From Microbacteriaceae bacterium PS02344 (GTDB lineage: Bacteria > Actinomycetota > Actinomycetes > Actinomycetales > Microbacteriaceae), in NCBI GenBank assembly GCA_029959905.1, contig JASCNZ010000002.1, positions 62,001 through 126,000 on the forward strand: a stretch of 64,000 nucleotides of DNA, written 5' to 3'. Under the pieces are notes generated by a model. It worked only from the letters and a program-made list of their open reading frames with translations, was not told the origin of the DNA and searched no databases. This document shows, piece after piece, positions 27,021 to 36,162 of the stretch. A program made the position numbers and the translations under genes. Each line of letters begins with the position of its first letter. Within the stretch, counting starts at the first letter, position 1.

Positions 27021-28334
27021 TCAGAACGCGCGCAGGTTCGCGCGGATGCCGCCCTCGGCCCAGTCGCGCCGCAGAATCCCGCGCCGTCGGAGGATCGGCA
27101 CGAGCTCATCGAGGGTGCGATGGAGTGTCACGGGATGGAAGTCCCCCCACAGCAGCACCCCGTCGTTCCCCCAGGTGCCGAGTTCCTCGACGAGGTCGGC
27201 GAATTCCTCGGCCGTTCCGACGAAGCCGCTGCGGTCGGAGATGCGACCGGCGCGTGCGAGCGCGGTGAGATGGGCGCGGAGCGGGGCGTCGTCCTCTCGA
27301 TCCCCGAGCAGGCGCTGGATGCTCCCGCGCGACACATGGGGGCCGAACACGGCGGGGTCGAGAGGCCGATCCAGGTCGAGGGCCGTGAGGTCGGTCTCGA
27401 GATCGCTGGACTGCTTGCGGGCGATCTGGCGCAGCGCGTCGTCGTCGGGGTGAGCGGATGCCGCCATGATGCGGTCGGCCTCCTCTGCGGAGGAGACGAT
27501 CACCGGAGGGATGGCGAAGAGCACCTTCACGTCATCGGGGTGTCGCCCCTGTGCGCGTGCCGCATCGTGGATCTTCCCGCGATACGCCCGCACCGAGGCC
27601 TCGTCCAACGGCGCGAGCGCGAGCTGCACGTCGGAGTTCGCCCCCGCGAAGCCGAGTCCTCGGCCGGAGCCGCCGGGGGAGGCGATCGCCGGCTCGCCGT
27701 GGGTGAAGGGGACGGCGTTCAGCGGGCCGTCGAACGCGAAGTGCGTGCCGCGGTGCTGCACGGCGCGCAGTCGCGTGCCGTCCGCGTAGACGTCGGTCGC
27801 CCGGTCGCGCACGAGCGCGCCATCGTCCCAGCTGCCCCAGAGGTCGCGGATGCCGGTCAGCCACTCCTCGGCGCGGTCGTAGGCCTCATCGTGTCCCAGC
27901 GGAGCGGCATCGGAGAAGTGACGGGCGCTGCCCGTGTCCGTCACGACGTTCAGCCCCAGTCGGTGCCCGCTGAGGTGGTGCAGCGAGGCGAACTGACGTG
28001 CGGCGGTGTACGGGAGGGAGGCCGCCGGGTTCACGGTCGGGAAGACGCCCAGGTGCCGCGTCGCCTGGAACAGGTAGGGCGCCAGGAGCAGCGGGTCGTG
28101 TTTAGGTCCGCCGAAGGCGTGCCGAACGCGGAGGTCGATCGTCTCGGGGGAGCCGAGCGACGGCGCATCCTCGATGATGACTAGATCGAAGCCCGCCTGC
28201 TCGAGAGTGCGCGCGGCCTCCTGATAGATCTCGGGCCGCGTCCAGTCGTAATCCCAGTCGAGCGACGGGTACCCCCACCCCTGCGGTCCGAATCCCCGCG
28301 CGAGGAACCAGCCGAAGTGCTGCAGCCGGGTCAT
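27021..28334 (-). CDS. LLM-class flavin-dependent monooxygenase (NtaA/SnaA/DszA type)
   Basis: 437 residues, the length of the FMNH2-dependent NtaA/SnaA/DszA/SoxA group. Visible: TIM-barrel opening FGWFLARGFGPQGWGYPSLDW, HLSGHRLGLNVVTD (FMN site), and the long insertion of this group with ASPGGSGRGLGFAG. Such enzymes oxidise C-S or C-N bonds of organosulfur compounds or chelators and need a separate flavin reductase, which is not in this window. It is coupled by a 4-nt overlap to a MetY-like sulfhydrylase, so a role in organosulfur assimilation is a reasonable inference. Confidence 0.87.
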   Translation of the reverse strand: MTRLQHFGWFLARGFGPQGWGYPSLDWDYDWTRPEIYQEAARTLEQAGFDLVIIEDAPSLGSPETIDLRVRHAFGGPKHDPLLLAPYLFQATRHLGVFPTVNPAASLPYTAARQFASLHHLSGHRLGLNVVTDTGSARHFSDAAPLGHDEAYDRAEEWLTGIRDLWGSWDDGALVRDRATDVYADGTRLRAVQHRGTHFAFDGPLNAVPFTHGEPAIASPGGSGRGLGFAGANSDVQLALAPLDEASVRAYRGKIHDAARAQGRHPDDVKVLFAIPPVIVSSAEEADRIMAASAHPDDDALRQIARKQSSDLETDLTALDLDRPLDPAVFGPHVSRGSIQRLLGDREDDAPLRAHLTALARAGRISDRSGFVGTAEEFADLVEELGTWGNDGVLLWGDFHPVTLHRTLDELVPILRRRGILRRDWAEGGIRANLRAF

Positions 28335-29626
28335 GCCGCCACCTCCCGCGCCTCGGCGAGCACCCGCGCGAGGTCTGCGATCAGATCGTCCACGTCCTCG
28401 ATGCCGATCGACAGCCGCAGCGTGCCCGGGTGCACGCCGAGCACGGCGCGCTCCTCGGGCGTGCGCCGCGCATGGCTGGTCGTGCCGGGGTGCAGCACGA
28501 GCGAACGGACGTCGCCGATGTGCGTCATGTGCACGAAGACCTCGACGTGCTCGACGAACGCGCGAGCGGCGGCGAGCCCGCCGCGCAACGTCACCGTGAA
28601 CACCGAGCCGAATCCGCCGCGCAGGTACCGCGAGGCGAGGGGGTGATGCGGATGCGAGGGCAGGCCCACGTGATCCACGCTCTCGACGTCGGGATGGCAC
28701 TCGAGCCATTCGGCCACTGCCAGGGCATTGCGCGACTGACGCTCCACGCGCAGCCCGAGCGTCTCGACGCCCTGCCCGATCAGGAAGGCGTTGAGGGGTG
28801 AGGGGGAGGCGCCGAAGCGCGGCGCGACCGACTCACGGGCGTAGGCGAGACGGGCGAGTCCCCCGTGGCGCGCCTCGACGCTCGGGCCTCCGTCGCGCGC
28901 CGGCAGGACCAGGTGAGGCGCGTTGTGACCTGCCGCTGCGGCATCGAAGCGCCCGTCGTCGACGATGACACCCCCGAGCACCGATCCGTGGCCGGCCAGG
29001 AACTTCGACGCCGAATGCACCACGATCGCCGCGCCGTGCTCGATCGGCCGCACGAGGTACGGCGTCGCGAGGGTGTTGTCGACGATCAGCGGGATGGCGG
29101 ATTCGTCGGCCACGGCGGCGACGGCGGCGATGTCGAGAACATCGTTGCGGGCGTTCGAGAGCGACTCCGCGAACAGGGCGCGTGTGGTGGGGCGGACCGC
29201 GGCCCGCCACGCATCCGGGTCGGCGATGTCGTCGACGAACGTCGTCTCGATCCCGAGCCGCGCGAGGTTGTCGAGGAACAGCCCGCGGCTGCCCTCGTAG
29301 ATGTGCGTTGACGACACGACGTGGTCGCCGGCGCCCGCGACCGTCAGCAGCGCGGTGACGACCGCGGCCTGGCCGCTGGCGACCAGCAGCGCATCCGCGC
29401 CGGCCTCGAGCGACGCGAGCTGCCGTTCGACCGCCCGCACCGTGGGGTTCCCCGTCCGGGTGTACCCGAAACCCGATCCCGCACCGAAGTGCTCGGCGGC
29501 GTGATCGAACCCGTCGAACTCGAAACCGGCCGTCAGGTAGATCGGCGTGGCCCGAGGCGTCGCGGCGTCGCGCGTGCGCGCGGCGTGCAGGGCGCGGGTC
29601 GCGAAACGCGGGGTGTCGGCGGTCAT
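28331..29626 (-). CDS. PLP-dependent Cys/Met metabolism enzyme, O-acetylhomoserine sulfhydrylase (MetY)-like
   Basis: 431 residues. Cys_Met_Meta_PP family: [23 protein letters not shown] (PLP phosphate region, about 52), [10 protein letters not shown], and the PLP lysine in [18 protein letters not shown] (about 205). The length and the ATRALHA start fit the MetY group, which uses sulfide and O-acetylhomoserine to make homocysteine. A lyase or different thiol acceptor cannot be excluded. It is first in an operon with an LLM monooxygenase that may release sulfur. It is divergent from the leuCD leader, across a tandem 10-bp repeat. Confidence 0.85.
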   Translation of the reverse strand: MTADTPRFATRALHAARTRDAATPRATPIYLTAGFEFDGFDHAAEHFGAGSGFGYTRTGNPTVRAVERQLASLEAGADALLVASGQAAVVTALLTVAGAGDHVVSSTHIYEGSRGLFLDNLARLGIETTFVDDIADPDAWRAAVRPTTRALFAESLSNARNDVLDIAAVAAVADESAIPLIVDNTLATPYLVRPIEHGAAIVVHSASKFLAGHGSVLGGVIVDDGRFDAAAAGHNAPHLVLPARDGGPSVEARHGGLARLAYARESVAPRFGASPSPLNAFLIGQGVETLGLRVERQSRNALAVAEWLECHPDVESVDHVGLPSHPHHPLASRYLRGGFGSVFTVTLRGGLAAARAFVEHVEVFVHMTHIGDVRSLVLHPGTTSHARRTPEERAVLGVHPGTLRLSIGIEDVDDLIADLARVLAEAREVAA

Positions 29627-29659
29627 GCGGAGCCTCTCGATCTGCGGGTGCTCAGTAGA

Positions 29660-29679
29660 GTGTCACGGCGTGTCACGGC
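29660..29679. repeat. Tandem direct repeat GTGTCACGGC x2
   Basis: Two adjacent identical 10-mers (29660-29669 and 29670-29679) lie between the divergent MetY-like gene and the leuC leader. One turn of helix per copy suggests a cooperative protein site; the binder is unknown. Confidence 0.5.
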
Positions 29680-29694
29680 CCGGGAAAGCGGTGG

Positions 29695-29700
29695 TAACCT
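29695..29700 (+). promoter_or_regulatory. -10 element of the leuCD leader transcript
   Basis: TAACCT ends 6 nt before the ATG of the leader peptide, so the transcript probably begins at that ATG. Confidence 0.6.
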
Positions 29701-29706
29701 GGCGTC

Positions 29707-29754
29707 ATGCGGATCGTGCTCCTTCTTAGCGGCCGCGACGAGACCTCGTTCTGA
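29707..29754 (+). CDS. Leucine-type leader peptide upstream of leuC
   Basis: A 15-residue [18 protein letters not shown]. It carries an I-V-L-L-L run, as expected for a sensor of branched-chain aminoacyl-tRNA. It appears leaderless (-10 TAACCT 6 nt upstream). Its 3' end forms the 5' strand of a strong stem-loop (29733-29771), so ribosome position on the Leu codons could decide whether the stem forms. Leader-peptide control of leucine genes is known in actinobacteria; this specific peptide is inferred from sequence only. Confidence 0.72.
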   Translation: MRIVLLLSGRDETSF

Positions 29755-29771
29755 GCCCCTCCTCGTCGCGG
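29733..29771 (+). promoter_or_regulatory. Attenuator stem-loop in the leuCD leader
   Basis: CCGCGACGAG (29733-29742) pairs perfectly with CTCGTCGCGG (29762-29771) around a 19-nt loop that holds the leader-peptide stop codon. The 3' strand ends about 41 nt before the leuC start. An alternative antiterminator was not clearly seen. Confidence 0.65.
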
Positions 29772-29812
29772 AGTCCATCGTGGGCCGACCCGCCAGCTTC
29801 AGGAGAACAGCC

Positions 29813-31246
29813 ATGAACACCCCCGCAGTCGATGCCCCGCGCCCGCGCACTCTGGCCGAGAAGGTCTGGGACGACCACCTCGTGGTCAAGGGCGAGGCGA
29901 ACGAGCCCGATCTCATCTACATCGACCTCCACCTCGTGCACGAGGTCACGAGCCCGCAGGCGTTCGACGGCCTCCGGGCCGAGGGGCGTCCTCTGCGGCG
30001 TCTCGACCTGACGATCGCCACCGAGGACCACAACACTCCGACGTGGGAGATCGACAAACCGATCGCCGATCTCACGAGCCGCACACAGATCGAGACGCTG
30101 CGGCGCAATGCGGCGGAGTTCGGGGTGCGGCTGCACTCGCTCGGTGACGCCGAGCAGGGCATCGTGCACGTCGTGGGTCCGCAACTCGGGCTCACCATGC
30201 CCGGCATCACGGTCGTCTGCGGCGACTCGCACACCTCGACCCACGGCGCGTTCGGTGCGATGGCCTTCGGCATCGGCACGAGCGAGGTCGAGCACGTCAT
30301 GGCGACGCAGACGCTGCCCCTGAAGCCGTTCAAGACGATGGCCATCAATGTCGAGGGAACGCTGCGTCCCGGCGTCACCGCGAAGGACATCATCCTCGCC
30401 GTCATCGCCAAGATCGGCACCGGCGGCGGTCAGGGGTATGTGCTCGAGTACCGCGGCAGCGCCATCCGCGCGCTGTCGATGGAGGGGCGCATGACGATCT
30501 GCAACATGTCGATCGAGGCCGGCGCCCGCGCCGGAATGGTGGCTCCCGACGAGACGACCTTCGACTACCTCGAAGGGCGTCCGCACGCCCCGCAGGGTCA
30601 GGACTGGGATGACGCAGTGGCCTACTGGCGCACCCTGCCCACCGACGAGGGGGCGACCTTCGACGCCGAGGTCTTCATCGATGCCGACGAGCTCGAGCCG
30701 TTCGTCACCTGGGGAACGAACCCCGGCCAGGGTAGCTCCCTCTCGTCATCGGTGCCCGACCCGGCGACGATCGATGATCCGAATGAGCGCGCCGCCGCCG
30801 AACGGGCGCTGCAGTACATGGACCTCGTGCCCGGCACTCCGTTGAAGGAGGTGCCGGTGGACGCCGTCTTCATGGGTTCGTGCACGAACAGCCGGATCGA
30901 GGACCTCCGCGCCTTCGCGTCGATCATCCAGGGCAAGCAGAAGGCCGACGGGGTGCGGGTCATGGTCGTGCCCGGCTCGGCCCGCGTGCGGCTCGAGGCG
31001 GAGGCGGAGGGACTCGACAAGATCATCACGGACTTCGGCGCCGAGTGGCGCTTCGCCGGATGCTCGATGTGCCTGGGCATGAACCCCGACCAACTCGCGC
31101 CGGGGGAGCGGTGCGCTTCGACGTCGAACCGCAACTTCGAGGGCCGTCAGGGCAAGGGGGGCCGTACGCACCTCGTGTCGCCGCTGGTCGCCGCGGCGAC
31201 CGCGATCCGCGGCACCCTGTCCAGCCCGAGCGACCTGGAGGCCTGA
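29813..31246 (+). CDS. leuC: 3-isopropylmalate dehydratase large subunit
   Basis: 477 residues, aconitase family. With LeuD it isomerises 2- to 3-isopropylmalate using a [4Fe-4S] cluster. Cluster cysteines: Cys357 in [13 protein letters not shown], and Cys417 and Cys420 in [25 protein letters not shown] (about 140) and [10 protein letters not shown] are also intact. ATG 29813 has AGGAGA upstream; the longer frame runs antisense through the MetY-like gene. leuD begins 2 nt after its stop. It is preceded by a leader peptide and attenuator. Confidence 0.97.
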   Translation: MNTPAVDAPRPRTLAEKVWDDHLVVKGEANEPDLIYIDLHLVHEVTSPQAFDGLRAEGRPLRRLDLTIATEDHNTPTWEIDKPIADLTSRTQIETLRRNAAEFGVRLHSLGDAEQGIVHVVGPQLGLTMPGITVVCGDSHTSTHGAFGAMAFGIGTSEVEHVMATQTLPLKPFKTMAINVEGTLRPGVTAKDIILAVIAKIGTGGGQGYVLEYRGSAIRALSMEGRMTICNMSIEAGARAGMVAPDETTFDYLEGRPHAPQGQDWDDAVAYWRTLPTDEGATFDAEVFIDADELEPFVTWGTNPGQGSSLSSSVPDPATIDDPNERAAAERALQYMDLVPGTPLKEVPVDAVFMGSCTNSRIEDLRAFASIIQGKQKADGVRVMVVPGSARVRLEAEAEGLDKIITDFGAEWRFAGCSMCLGMNPDQLAPGERCASTSNRNFEGRQGKGGRTHLVSPLVAAATAIRGTLSSPSDLEA

Positions 31247-31248
31247 CC

Positions 31249-31845
31249 ATGGAGAAGTTCACCACCCACACCGGTATCGCCGCCCCGCTGAAGCGGTCCA
31301 ACGTCGACACCGACCAGATCATCCCGGCTGTCTTCCTCAAGCGAGTGACCAAGACGGGCTTCGAAGACGCTCTCTTCCACGGCTGGCGTCAGGACCCCGA
31401 CTTCGTGCTCAACCAGCCTGCCTATCAGGGGGCGTCGGTGCTTCTCGCGGGGCCGGATTTCGGCACGGGATCCTCGCGCGAACACGCCGTCTGGGCGTTG
31501 CGCGACTTCGGTTTCGCGGTGGTGCTCAGCCCCCGCTTCGCTGACATCTTCCGCGGCAACGCGGGCAAGCAGGGTCTGCTCGCCGCGACCATCTCGGAAG
31601 AGGATCTCGAGCGTTTCTGGGCAGCGGTCGAGCAGAACCCAGGCGTGCGGATGACCGTCGACCTCGAGGCGCGCACCGCGTCGCTCGGCGACATCCAGGC
31701 CGACATCGGGATCGACGATTACACTAGATGGCGGCTCCTCGAAGGGCTCGATGACATCGGGCTCACGCTGCGCAACGAAGACAAGATCGCGCAGTTCGAG
31801 GCCCGTCGCGAGTCGTGGCGGCCCCGCACCCTTCCCGTTCGATGA
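31249..31845 (+). CDS. leuD: 3-isopropylmalate dehydratase small subunit
   Basis: 198 residues, the usual length. The swivel domain has the substrate-binding block [15 protein letters not shown] (about 18), [14 protein letters not shown] (about 72) and [13 protein letters not shown]. It works only as a heterodimer with LeuC, whose gene ends 2 nt before. ATG 31249 overlaps a GGAG-containing leuC terminus (CTGGAGG 10 nt upstream), giving a good ribosome site. A hairpin follows, separating it from murA. Confidence 0.97.
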   Translation: MEKFTTHTGIAAPLKRSNVDTDQIIPAVFLKRVTKTGFEDALFHGWRQDPDFVLNQPAYQGASVLLAGPDFGTGSSREHAVWALRDFGFAVVLSPRFADIFRGNAGKQGLLAATISEEDLERFWAAVEQNPGVRMTVDLEARTASLGDIQADIGIDDYTRWRLLEGLDDIGLTLRNEDKIAQFEARRESWRPRTLPVR

Positions 31846-31849
31846 CGGA

Positions 31850-31882
31850 TCGGGACGGGAGGCCAGGGGCATCCCGTCCCGA
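31850..31882 (+). terminator. Terminator-like hairpin between leuD and murA
   Basis: A perfect 11-bp stem (TCGGGACGGGA, 31850-31860, with 31872-31882) around an 11-nt loop begins 4 nt after the leuD stop. Confidence 0.75.
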
Positions 31883-31907
31883 ATCCCTGAACGAAGTGAG
31901 GCCCCGA

Positions 31908-33275
31908 ATGACGACACCCGTGCGCGACGCTCTCCCGGACGGAGTCCCGGCACTCACCGGAGACGTCCTCGCGATTCGAGGCGGTCGTCCGCTGCGCGGC
32001 CGCGTCGACGTCAAGGGGGCGAAGAACCTCGCCACGAAGGCGATGGTCGCATCGCTCCTCGGAGAGACGACGAGCACCCTGCGCGACGTGCCGGCCATCA
32101 GCGACGTGGCCGTCGTCCGCTCGCTGCTCGAGGTGCACGGCGTGCGCGTGTCCGAGGGCGACGAGCCCGGCTCCCTCACGTTCGACCCGAGCGACGTCGA
32201 GTCGGCCCACTTCGAGGAGATCGACGCCCACGCGGGCGCCTCGCGCATCCCGATCCTCTTCTGCGGTCCGTTGCTCCACCGCCTCGGTCAGGCTTTCATC
32301 CCCGACCTCGGCGGGTGCCGCATCGGCGACCGCCCGATCGACTTCCACCTCGACGCGCTGCGCAAGTTCGGCGCCATCGTCGAGAAGCTGCCGAGCGGCA
32401 TCCGCCTCTCGACACCGAACGGCCGCCTGCACGGGGCGAACATCCACCTCCCGTACCCGAGTGTCGGCGCGACGGAGCAGGTGCTGCTGACCGCGGTGCG
32501 CGCCGAGGGCGTCACCGAGCTGCGCAACGCCGCCATCGAGCCCGAGATCATGGATCTGATCGCCGTGCTGCAGAAGATGGGCGCGATCATCTCCTACGAG
32601 CCGAACCGCGTCATCGTGATCGAAGGAGTCGAGAAGCTCCGCGGCTACGACCACCGTTCGATCTTCGACCGGAACGAGGCCGCCTCGTGGGCGTCCGCCG
32701 CCCTGGCCACCGACGGTGAGATCTTCGTCGGCGGCGCCAAGCAGCAGGAGATGCTGACGTTCCTCAACGTGTTCCGCAAGGCCGGCGGATGGTTCGACAT
32801 CCAGGAGGATGGCATCCTGTTCCGCCGCGAGGGCGAGCTGCACCCCGTGGTCGTCGAGACAGACGTGCACCCCGGGTTCATGACCGACTGGCAGCAGCCG
32901 CTCGTCGTGGCGCTGACCCAGGCCAACGGCCGTTCCGTGGTGCACGAGACCGTCTACGAGAACCGCATGGGCTTCACGGAGGCACTGGTGAAGATGGGCG
33001 CCGACATCGTCGTGCACCCGCGCGGGCTGCAGGCCGGACCGCGCCGCGTGCCGCGCCGAGACCTGGAGCAGGCCGCCGTCATCACCGGACCGACACCGCT
33101 GCACGGCGCCGACATCGTCGTCCCCGACCTGCGCGGCGGGTACAGCCATGTCATCGCCGCCCTCACGGCGTCGGGCGAGTCCAAGGTCTCGGGAGTCGAC
33201 ATCCTCAACCGCGGATACGAGAAGTTCCTCGCCAAGCTCGACGCCCTCGGCGCCGACTTCGACGTCCTCCGGTGA
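31908..33275 (+). CDS. murA: UDP-N-acetylglucosamine 1-carboxyvinyltransferase
   Basis: 455 residues. It transfers enolpyruvate from PEP to UDP-GlcNAc, the first committed step of peptidoglycan synthesis. Visible: VKGAKNLATKAMVASLL near the start and the active-site loop LGGCRIGDRP with Cys137. The Cys means this enzyme is of the fosfomycin-sensitive type, unlike mycobacterial MurA, which carries Asp there. ATG 31908 is chosen since upstream in-frame sequence overlaps leuD and its terminator. It heads a tight cluster with plsC-like, gpsA and ddl. Confidence 0.95.
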   Translation: MTTPVRDALPDGVPALTGDVLAIRGGRPLRGRVDVKGAKNLATKAMVASLLGETTSTLRDVPAISDVAVVRSLLEVHGVRVSEGDEPGSLTFDPSDVESAHFEEIDAHAGASRIPILFCGPLLHRLGQAFIPDLGGCRIGDRPIDFHLDALRKFGAIVEKLPSGIRLSTPNGRLHGANIHLPYPSVGATEQVLLTAVRAEGVTELRNAAIEPEIMDLIAVLQKMGAIISYEPNRVIVIEGVEKLRGYDHRSIFDRNEAASWASAALATDGEIFVGGAKQQEMLTFLNVFRKAGGWFDIQEDGILFRREGELHPVVVETDVHPGFMTDWQQPLVVALTQANGRSVVHETVYENRMGFTEALVKMGADIVVHPRGLQAGPRRVPRRDLEQAAVITGPTPLHGADIVVPDLRGGYSHVIAALTASGESKVSGVDILNRGYEKFLAKLDALGADFDVLR

Positions 33276-34036
33276 GCGCGATGGCAGCGCGGTCGCCGGA
33301 GAAGTCCCGGCCGAGCGTGTTCTGGCCGCTCGCGGCCCTCGTCGTGCCGGCCGTCTCGCTGATCGCGAAGATCCGGATCGTGGGGGCGGAGAAGCTCCCG
33401 CGCACCGGCTCGTACGTGCTGGCGCCGAACCACTACTCCGAGTTCGATCCGCTGATCGTCGCGGTCGCGGTGTGGCGTATGGGGCGGGCGCCGCGGTTCA
33501 TGGCCAAGGAGAGCCTGTTCCGCGTCCCGGTCCTCGGGTGGTTCCTGCACCGTACGGGCATGGTGCCGGTCGCGCGTGCGTCGTCGGCATCGGCGGCGAA
33601 GCAGACGATGGCGCAGTCGAACGACCTCGTGGCGAACGGCCGCGGTGTCATCGTCTACCCGGAGGGCACGCTGACCCGCGACCCCGACCTGTGGCCGATG
33701 CGGGGCAAGTCCGGCGCGGTGCGGCTCGCCCTCGCCGGCGACATCCCGTTGATCCCCGTGGCCCACTGGGGCACCCAGCAGATCATGGGGCGGTACCAGA
33801 AGGGGCTGAGCCTCTGGCCGCTCCGCAAGCCCGTTCGTGTGCTCGTCGGCGATCCCGTCGACCTCTCGGACCTCCGGGGGCGCGCGGGCGAGCCGGCGGC
33901 GCTCTCCGAAGCGACCACGCGCCTGATGGACGCGATCACCGCGCTGCTCGCCGAGCTGCGCGACGAGAAGGCGCCGAAAGAGCGGTGGAATCCCTCCTCG
34001 CACGGCCAGAAGGAGACGGGACGCCTTGACTCCTAA
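33272..34036 (+). CDS. 1-acyl-sn-glycerol-3-phosphate acyltransferase (PlsC-like)
   Basis: 254 residues. The acyltransferase H(X)4D motif is NHYSEFD (about 50), with FMAKESLF (about 75) and YPEGTLTRD (about 125) as the other signature blocks. It would acylate lysophosphatidic acid at the membrane face. GTG 33272 overlaps the murA stop (GTGA); ATG 33281 three codons later is an alternative. It lies directly before gpsA, which makes the glycerol-3-phosphate backbone, so the pair links phospholipid and wall synthesis. Confidence 0.87.
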   Translation: MSAMAARSPEKSRPSVFWPLAALVVPAVSLIAKIRIVGAEKLPRTGSYVLAPNHYSEFDPLIVAVAVWRMGRAPRFMAKESLFRVPVLGWFLHRTGMVPVARASSASAAKQTMAQSNDLVANGRGVIVYPEGTLTRDPDLWPMRGKSGAVRLALAGDIPLIPVAHWGTQQIMGRYQKGLSLWPLRKPVRVLVGDPVDLSDLRGRAGEPAALSEATTRLMDAITALLAELRDEKAPKERWNPSSHGQKETGRLDS

Positions 34037-35165
34037 GCGCACGACCGCACAGGGACCGCGTGTCGCCGTCATCGGCGCGGGCAGCTGGGGCACGACGTTC
34101 GGCAAGATCCTCGCCGACGGCGGCGCCCAGGTGACGATGTGGGCGCGCCGCGCCGAACTCGCGCACGAAATCGACGAGGCGAAGCGCAACTCGCGCTATC
34201 TGCCCGGAATCAACCTTCCCCGCACGATGGCGGCCACCCACGAGCTGGCGCGAGCCCTCGAGGGGGCCGAACAGGTCTACCTCTCGGTGCCGAGCCAGTC
34301 GCTGCGTGAGAACCTCAAGGCTCTGCGACCGCTCATCGCCGACTCGGATGCGCGCATCGTGAGCCTCATGAAGGGCGTCGAGCGCGGCACCGGACTGCGC
34401 ATGAGCCAGGTCATCCAGCAGGAGATGCGGTGCGATCCCGATCGCATCGCCGTGGCCTCCGGTCCGAACCTCGCACTCGAGATCGCTCGGGAGCAGCCCA
34501 CGGCCGCCGTGATCTCGTCGCGCAGCCACGAGACTGCCGAGGTGGTGGCTCGCGCCGCCCGCAACTCGTACTTCCGCACCTTCGTGAACACCGACGTCAT
34601 CGGCACCGAGTTCGGCGGTGTGCTGAAGAACCTGATCGCGGTCGCCATCGGCATCGTCGACGGCGTGGGGTACGGCGAGAACACCAAGGCGTCGATCATC
34701 ACGCGGGGTCTGGTCGAGATGACCGATTTCGCGGTGGCGAACGGCGCCCATCCGGAGACGCTGCAGGGACTCGCAGGGCTGGGCGACCTGATCGCCACCT
34801 GCCAGTCACCGCTCAGCCGCAACAACACGGCCGGGCGCCTGCTCGGCCAGGGGTACAGCTTCCAGGACGTCGTGAAACAGATGCAGCAGACCGCCGAGGG
34901 GCTGGCCTCGGTCGCCCCCGTGCTGCAGTTGGCGCGCGAGTCCGAGGTGGACATGCCCATCGTCGAACAGGTGAAGATGGTGCTCGACGGGAAGATGAAC
35001 CCGCGCGACATCGCACCCCACCTGACGACGGACGACGACACCCCGCAGGGGGAGAGGACCAACCATGGACAAGCAGACGGTGGTGGTGCTCTTCGGAGGG
35101 CGCTCCAGCGAGCACTCGATCAGTTCCGCAACGGCGGGCGGGGTGCTGGGCGCGATCGATCGTGA
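34026..35165 (+). CDS. gpsA: Glycerol-3-phosphate dehydrogenase [NAD(P)+]
   Basis: 379 residues, about 40 longer than typical GpsA. It reduces dihydroxyacetone phosphate to glycerol-3-phosphate. Visible: VAVIGAGSWGTTFGKILADGG, SLMKGVERGTGLRMSQV with the catalytic Lys, and GLAGLGDLIATCQSPLSRN. Start TTG 34026 overlaps the acyltransferase gene by 11 nt; no other start lies before the Rossmann motif. The conserved part ends near residue 345 and the Gly/Arg-rich tail is read through the first 101 nt of ddl in another frame. Confidence 0.92.
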   Translation: MTPKRTTAQGPRVAVIGAGSWGTTFGKILADGGAQVTMWARRAELAHEIDEAKRNSRYLPGINLPRTMAATHELARALEGAEQVYLSVPSQSLRENLKALRPLIADSDARIVSLMKGVERGTGLRMSQVIQQEMRCDPDRIAVASGPNLALEIAREQPTAAVISSRSHETAEVVARAARNSYFRTFVNTDVIGTEFGGVLKNLIAVAIGIVDGVGYGENTKASIITRGLVEMTDFAVANGAHPETLQGLAGLGDLIATCQSPLSRNNTAGRLLGQGYSFQDVVKQMQQTAEGLASVAPVLQLARESEVDMPIVEQVKMVLDGKMNPRDIAPHLTTDDDTPQGERTNHGQADGGGALRRALQRALDQFRNGGRGAGRDRS

Positions 35166-36147
35166 CCGCTACGCCGTGATCCCCGTGGGAATCACGCGCG
35201 ACGGCGCCTTCGTGCTCGAGGACGACGACCCGGCGAAGTTCCCCCTCGATGCGGCGCATCTTCCCGAGGTGATTGACAACGGCACTCGCGTGCGCTGGCC
35301 GGAGCCCGGCGGGGATCGCACCCTTCGCATCGTGCGCCCCGACGGCTCCGTCGAGGGTCTCGGCGAGATCGATGTGGTGCTGCCCATCCTGCATGGACCG
35401 CACGGCGAGGACGGTACGATCCAGGGCTTCTTCGACACCCTGGAGGTGCCGTACGCCGGGGGTGGCGTGCTCGACTCGGCCCTGTGCATGGACAAGCACT
35501 TCATGAAGGTCGCCCTGCAGGCTGCCGGCATCGCCGTCGCACCGTGGGTGACCGTGCGGCGGCGCGAGTTCGACGCCGACGCCGACTCGGTCCGCGCCCG
35601 CGCCGAGGCGCTCGGACTTCCGCTGTTCGTGAAGCCGGCGCGCGCGGGGTCGAGCGTGGGCGTGTCGAAGGTCGAGGCGTGGAGTGAACTCGACGAGGCG
35701 CTCGCGGTCGCCTTCGCCGAAGACGACAAGGTGCTCGTCGAGACGGGCGTCACGGGTCGCGAGATCGAGGTCGCGGTGCTCGAGGGCGCGGGGGGCGTGC
35801 GCGCGTCACTGCCCGGCGAGATCGTGCTGACGTCGCGCGGGTTCTACGACTTCGAGGGCAAGTACCTCGGGGGAGACGGCGTCGACGTGGTCTGCCCCGC
35901 GGTGCTGACGGATGCCGAGGTCGCCGCCATTCAGGACGCGGGCGTGCGCGCGTTCGAGGCGGTGGACGGTCGAGGGCTCGCGCGCGTCGACATGTTCCTC
36001 ACACCGTCCGGCGAGCTCGTGGTGAACGAGCTGAACACGATGCCCGGCTTCACGCCGATCTCGATGTTCCCGAAATGCTGGATCGCGTCGGGCATGAGCT
36101 ACGGCGACCTCATCTCGGAGTTGGTCGAGGCGGGTCTGCGACGCTGA
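35065..36147 (+). CDS. ddl: D-alanine--D-alanine ligase
   Basis: 360 residues. An ATP-grasp ligase that makes the D-Ala-D-Ala end of the peptidoglycan stem. The start VVVLFGGRSSEHSISSATA is diagnostic; the ATP-grasp core shows LPLFVKPARAGSSVGVSKV (about 190) and the Mg2+/substrate motif VNELNTMPGFTPISMFPKC near the C-terminus. ATG 35065 has GGGGGAGAGG upstream. It overlaps the gpsA tail by 101 nt on the same strand in a different frame, which is long for neighbouring genes. Confidence 0.95.
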   Translation: MDKQTVVVLFGGRSSEHSISSATAGGVLGAIDRDRYAVIPVGITRDGAFVLEDDDPAKFPLDAAHLPEVIDNGTRVRWPEPGGDRTLRIVRPDGSVEGLGEIDVVLPILHGPHGEDGTIQGFFDTLEVPYAGGGVLDSALCMDKHFMKVALQAAGIAVAPWVTVRRREFDADADSVRARAEALGLPLFVKPARAGSSVGVSKVEAWSELDEALAVAFAEDDKVLVETGVTGREIEVAVLEGAGGVRASLPGEIVLTSRGFYDFEGKYLGGDGVDVVCPAVLTDAEVAAIQDAGVRAFEAVDGRGLARVDMFLTPSGELVVNELNTMPGFTPISMFPKCWIASGMSYGDLISELVEAGLRR

Positions 36148-36162
36148 GCCGCCTCTCGGCGG

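Noticed and set aside
29627..29706. SAM-type (S-box or SAM-II/IV) riboswitch before the MetY-like gene
   Set aside because: The gap is only 80 nt and lacks any conserved SAM-riboswitch core; only the tandem 10-mer stands out.
31743..31900. Promoter for murA inside the leuD 3' end (ACTAGATGG-like stretch near 31723)
   Set aside because: The TAnnnT match lies within leuD codons without a matching start codon at leaderless spacing.
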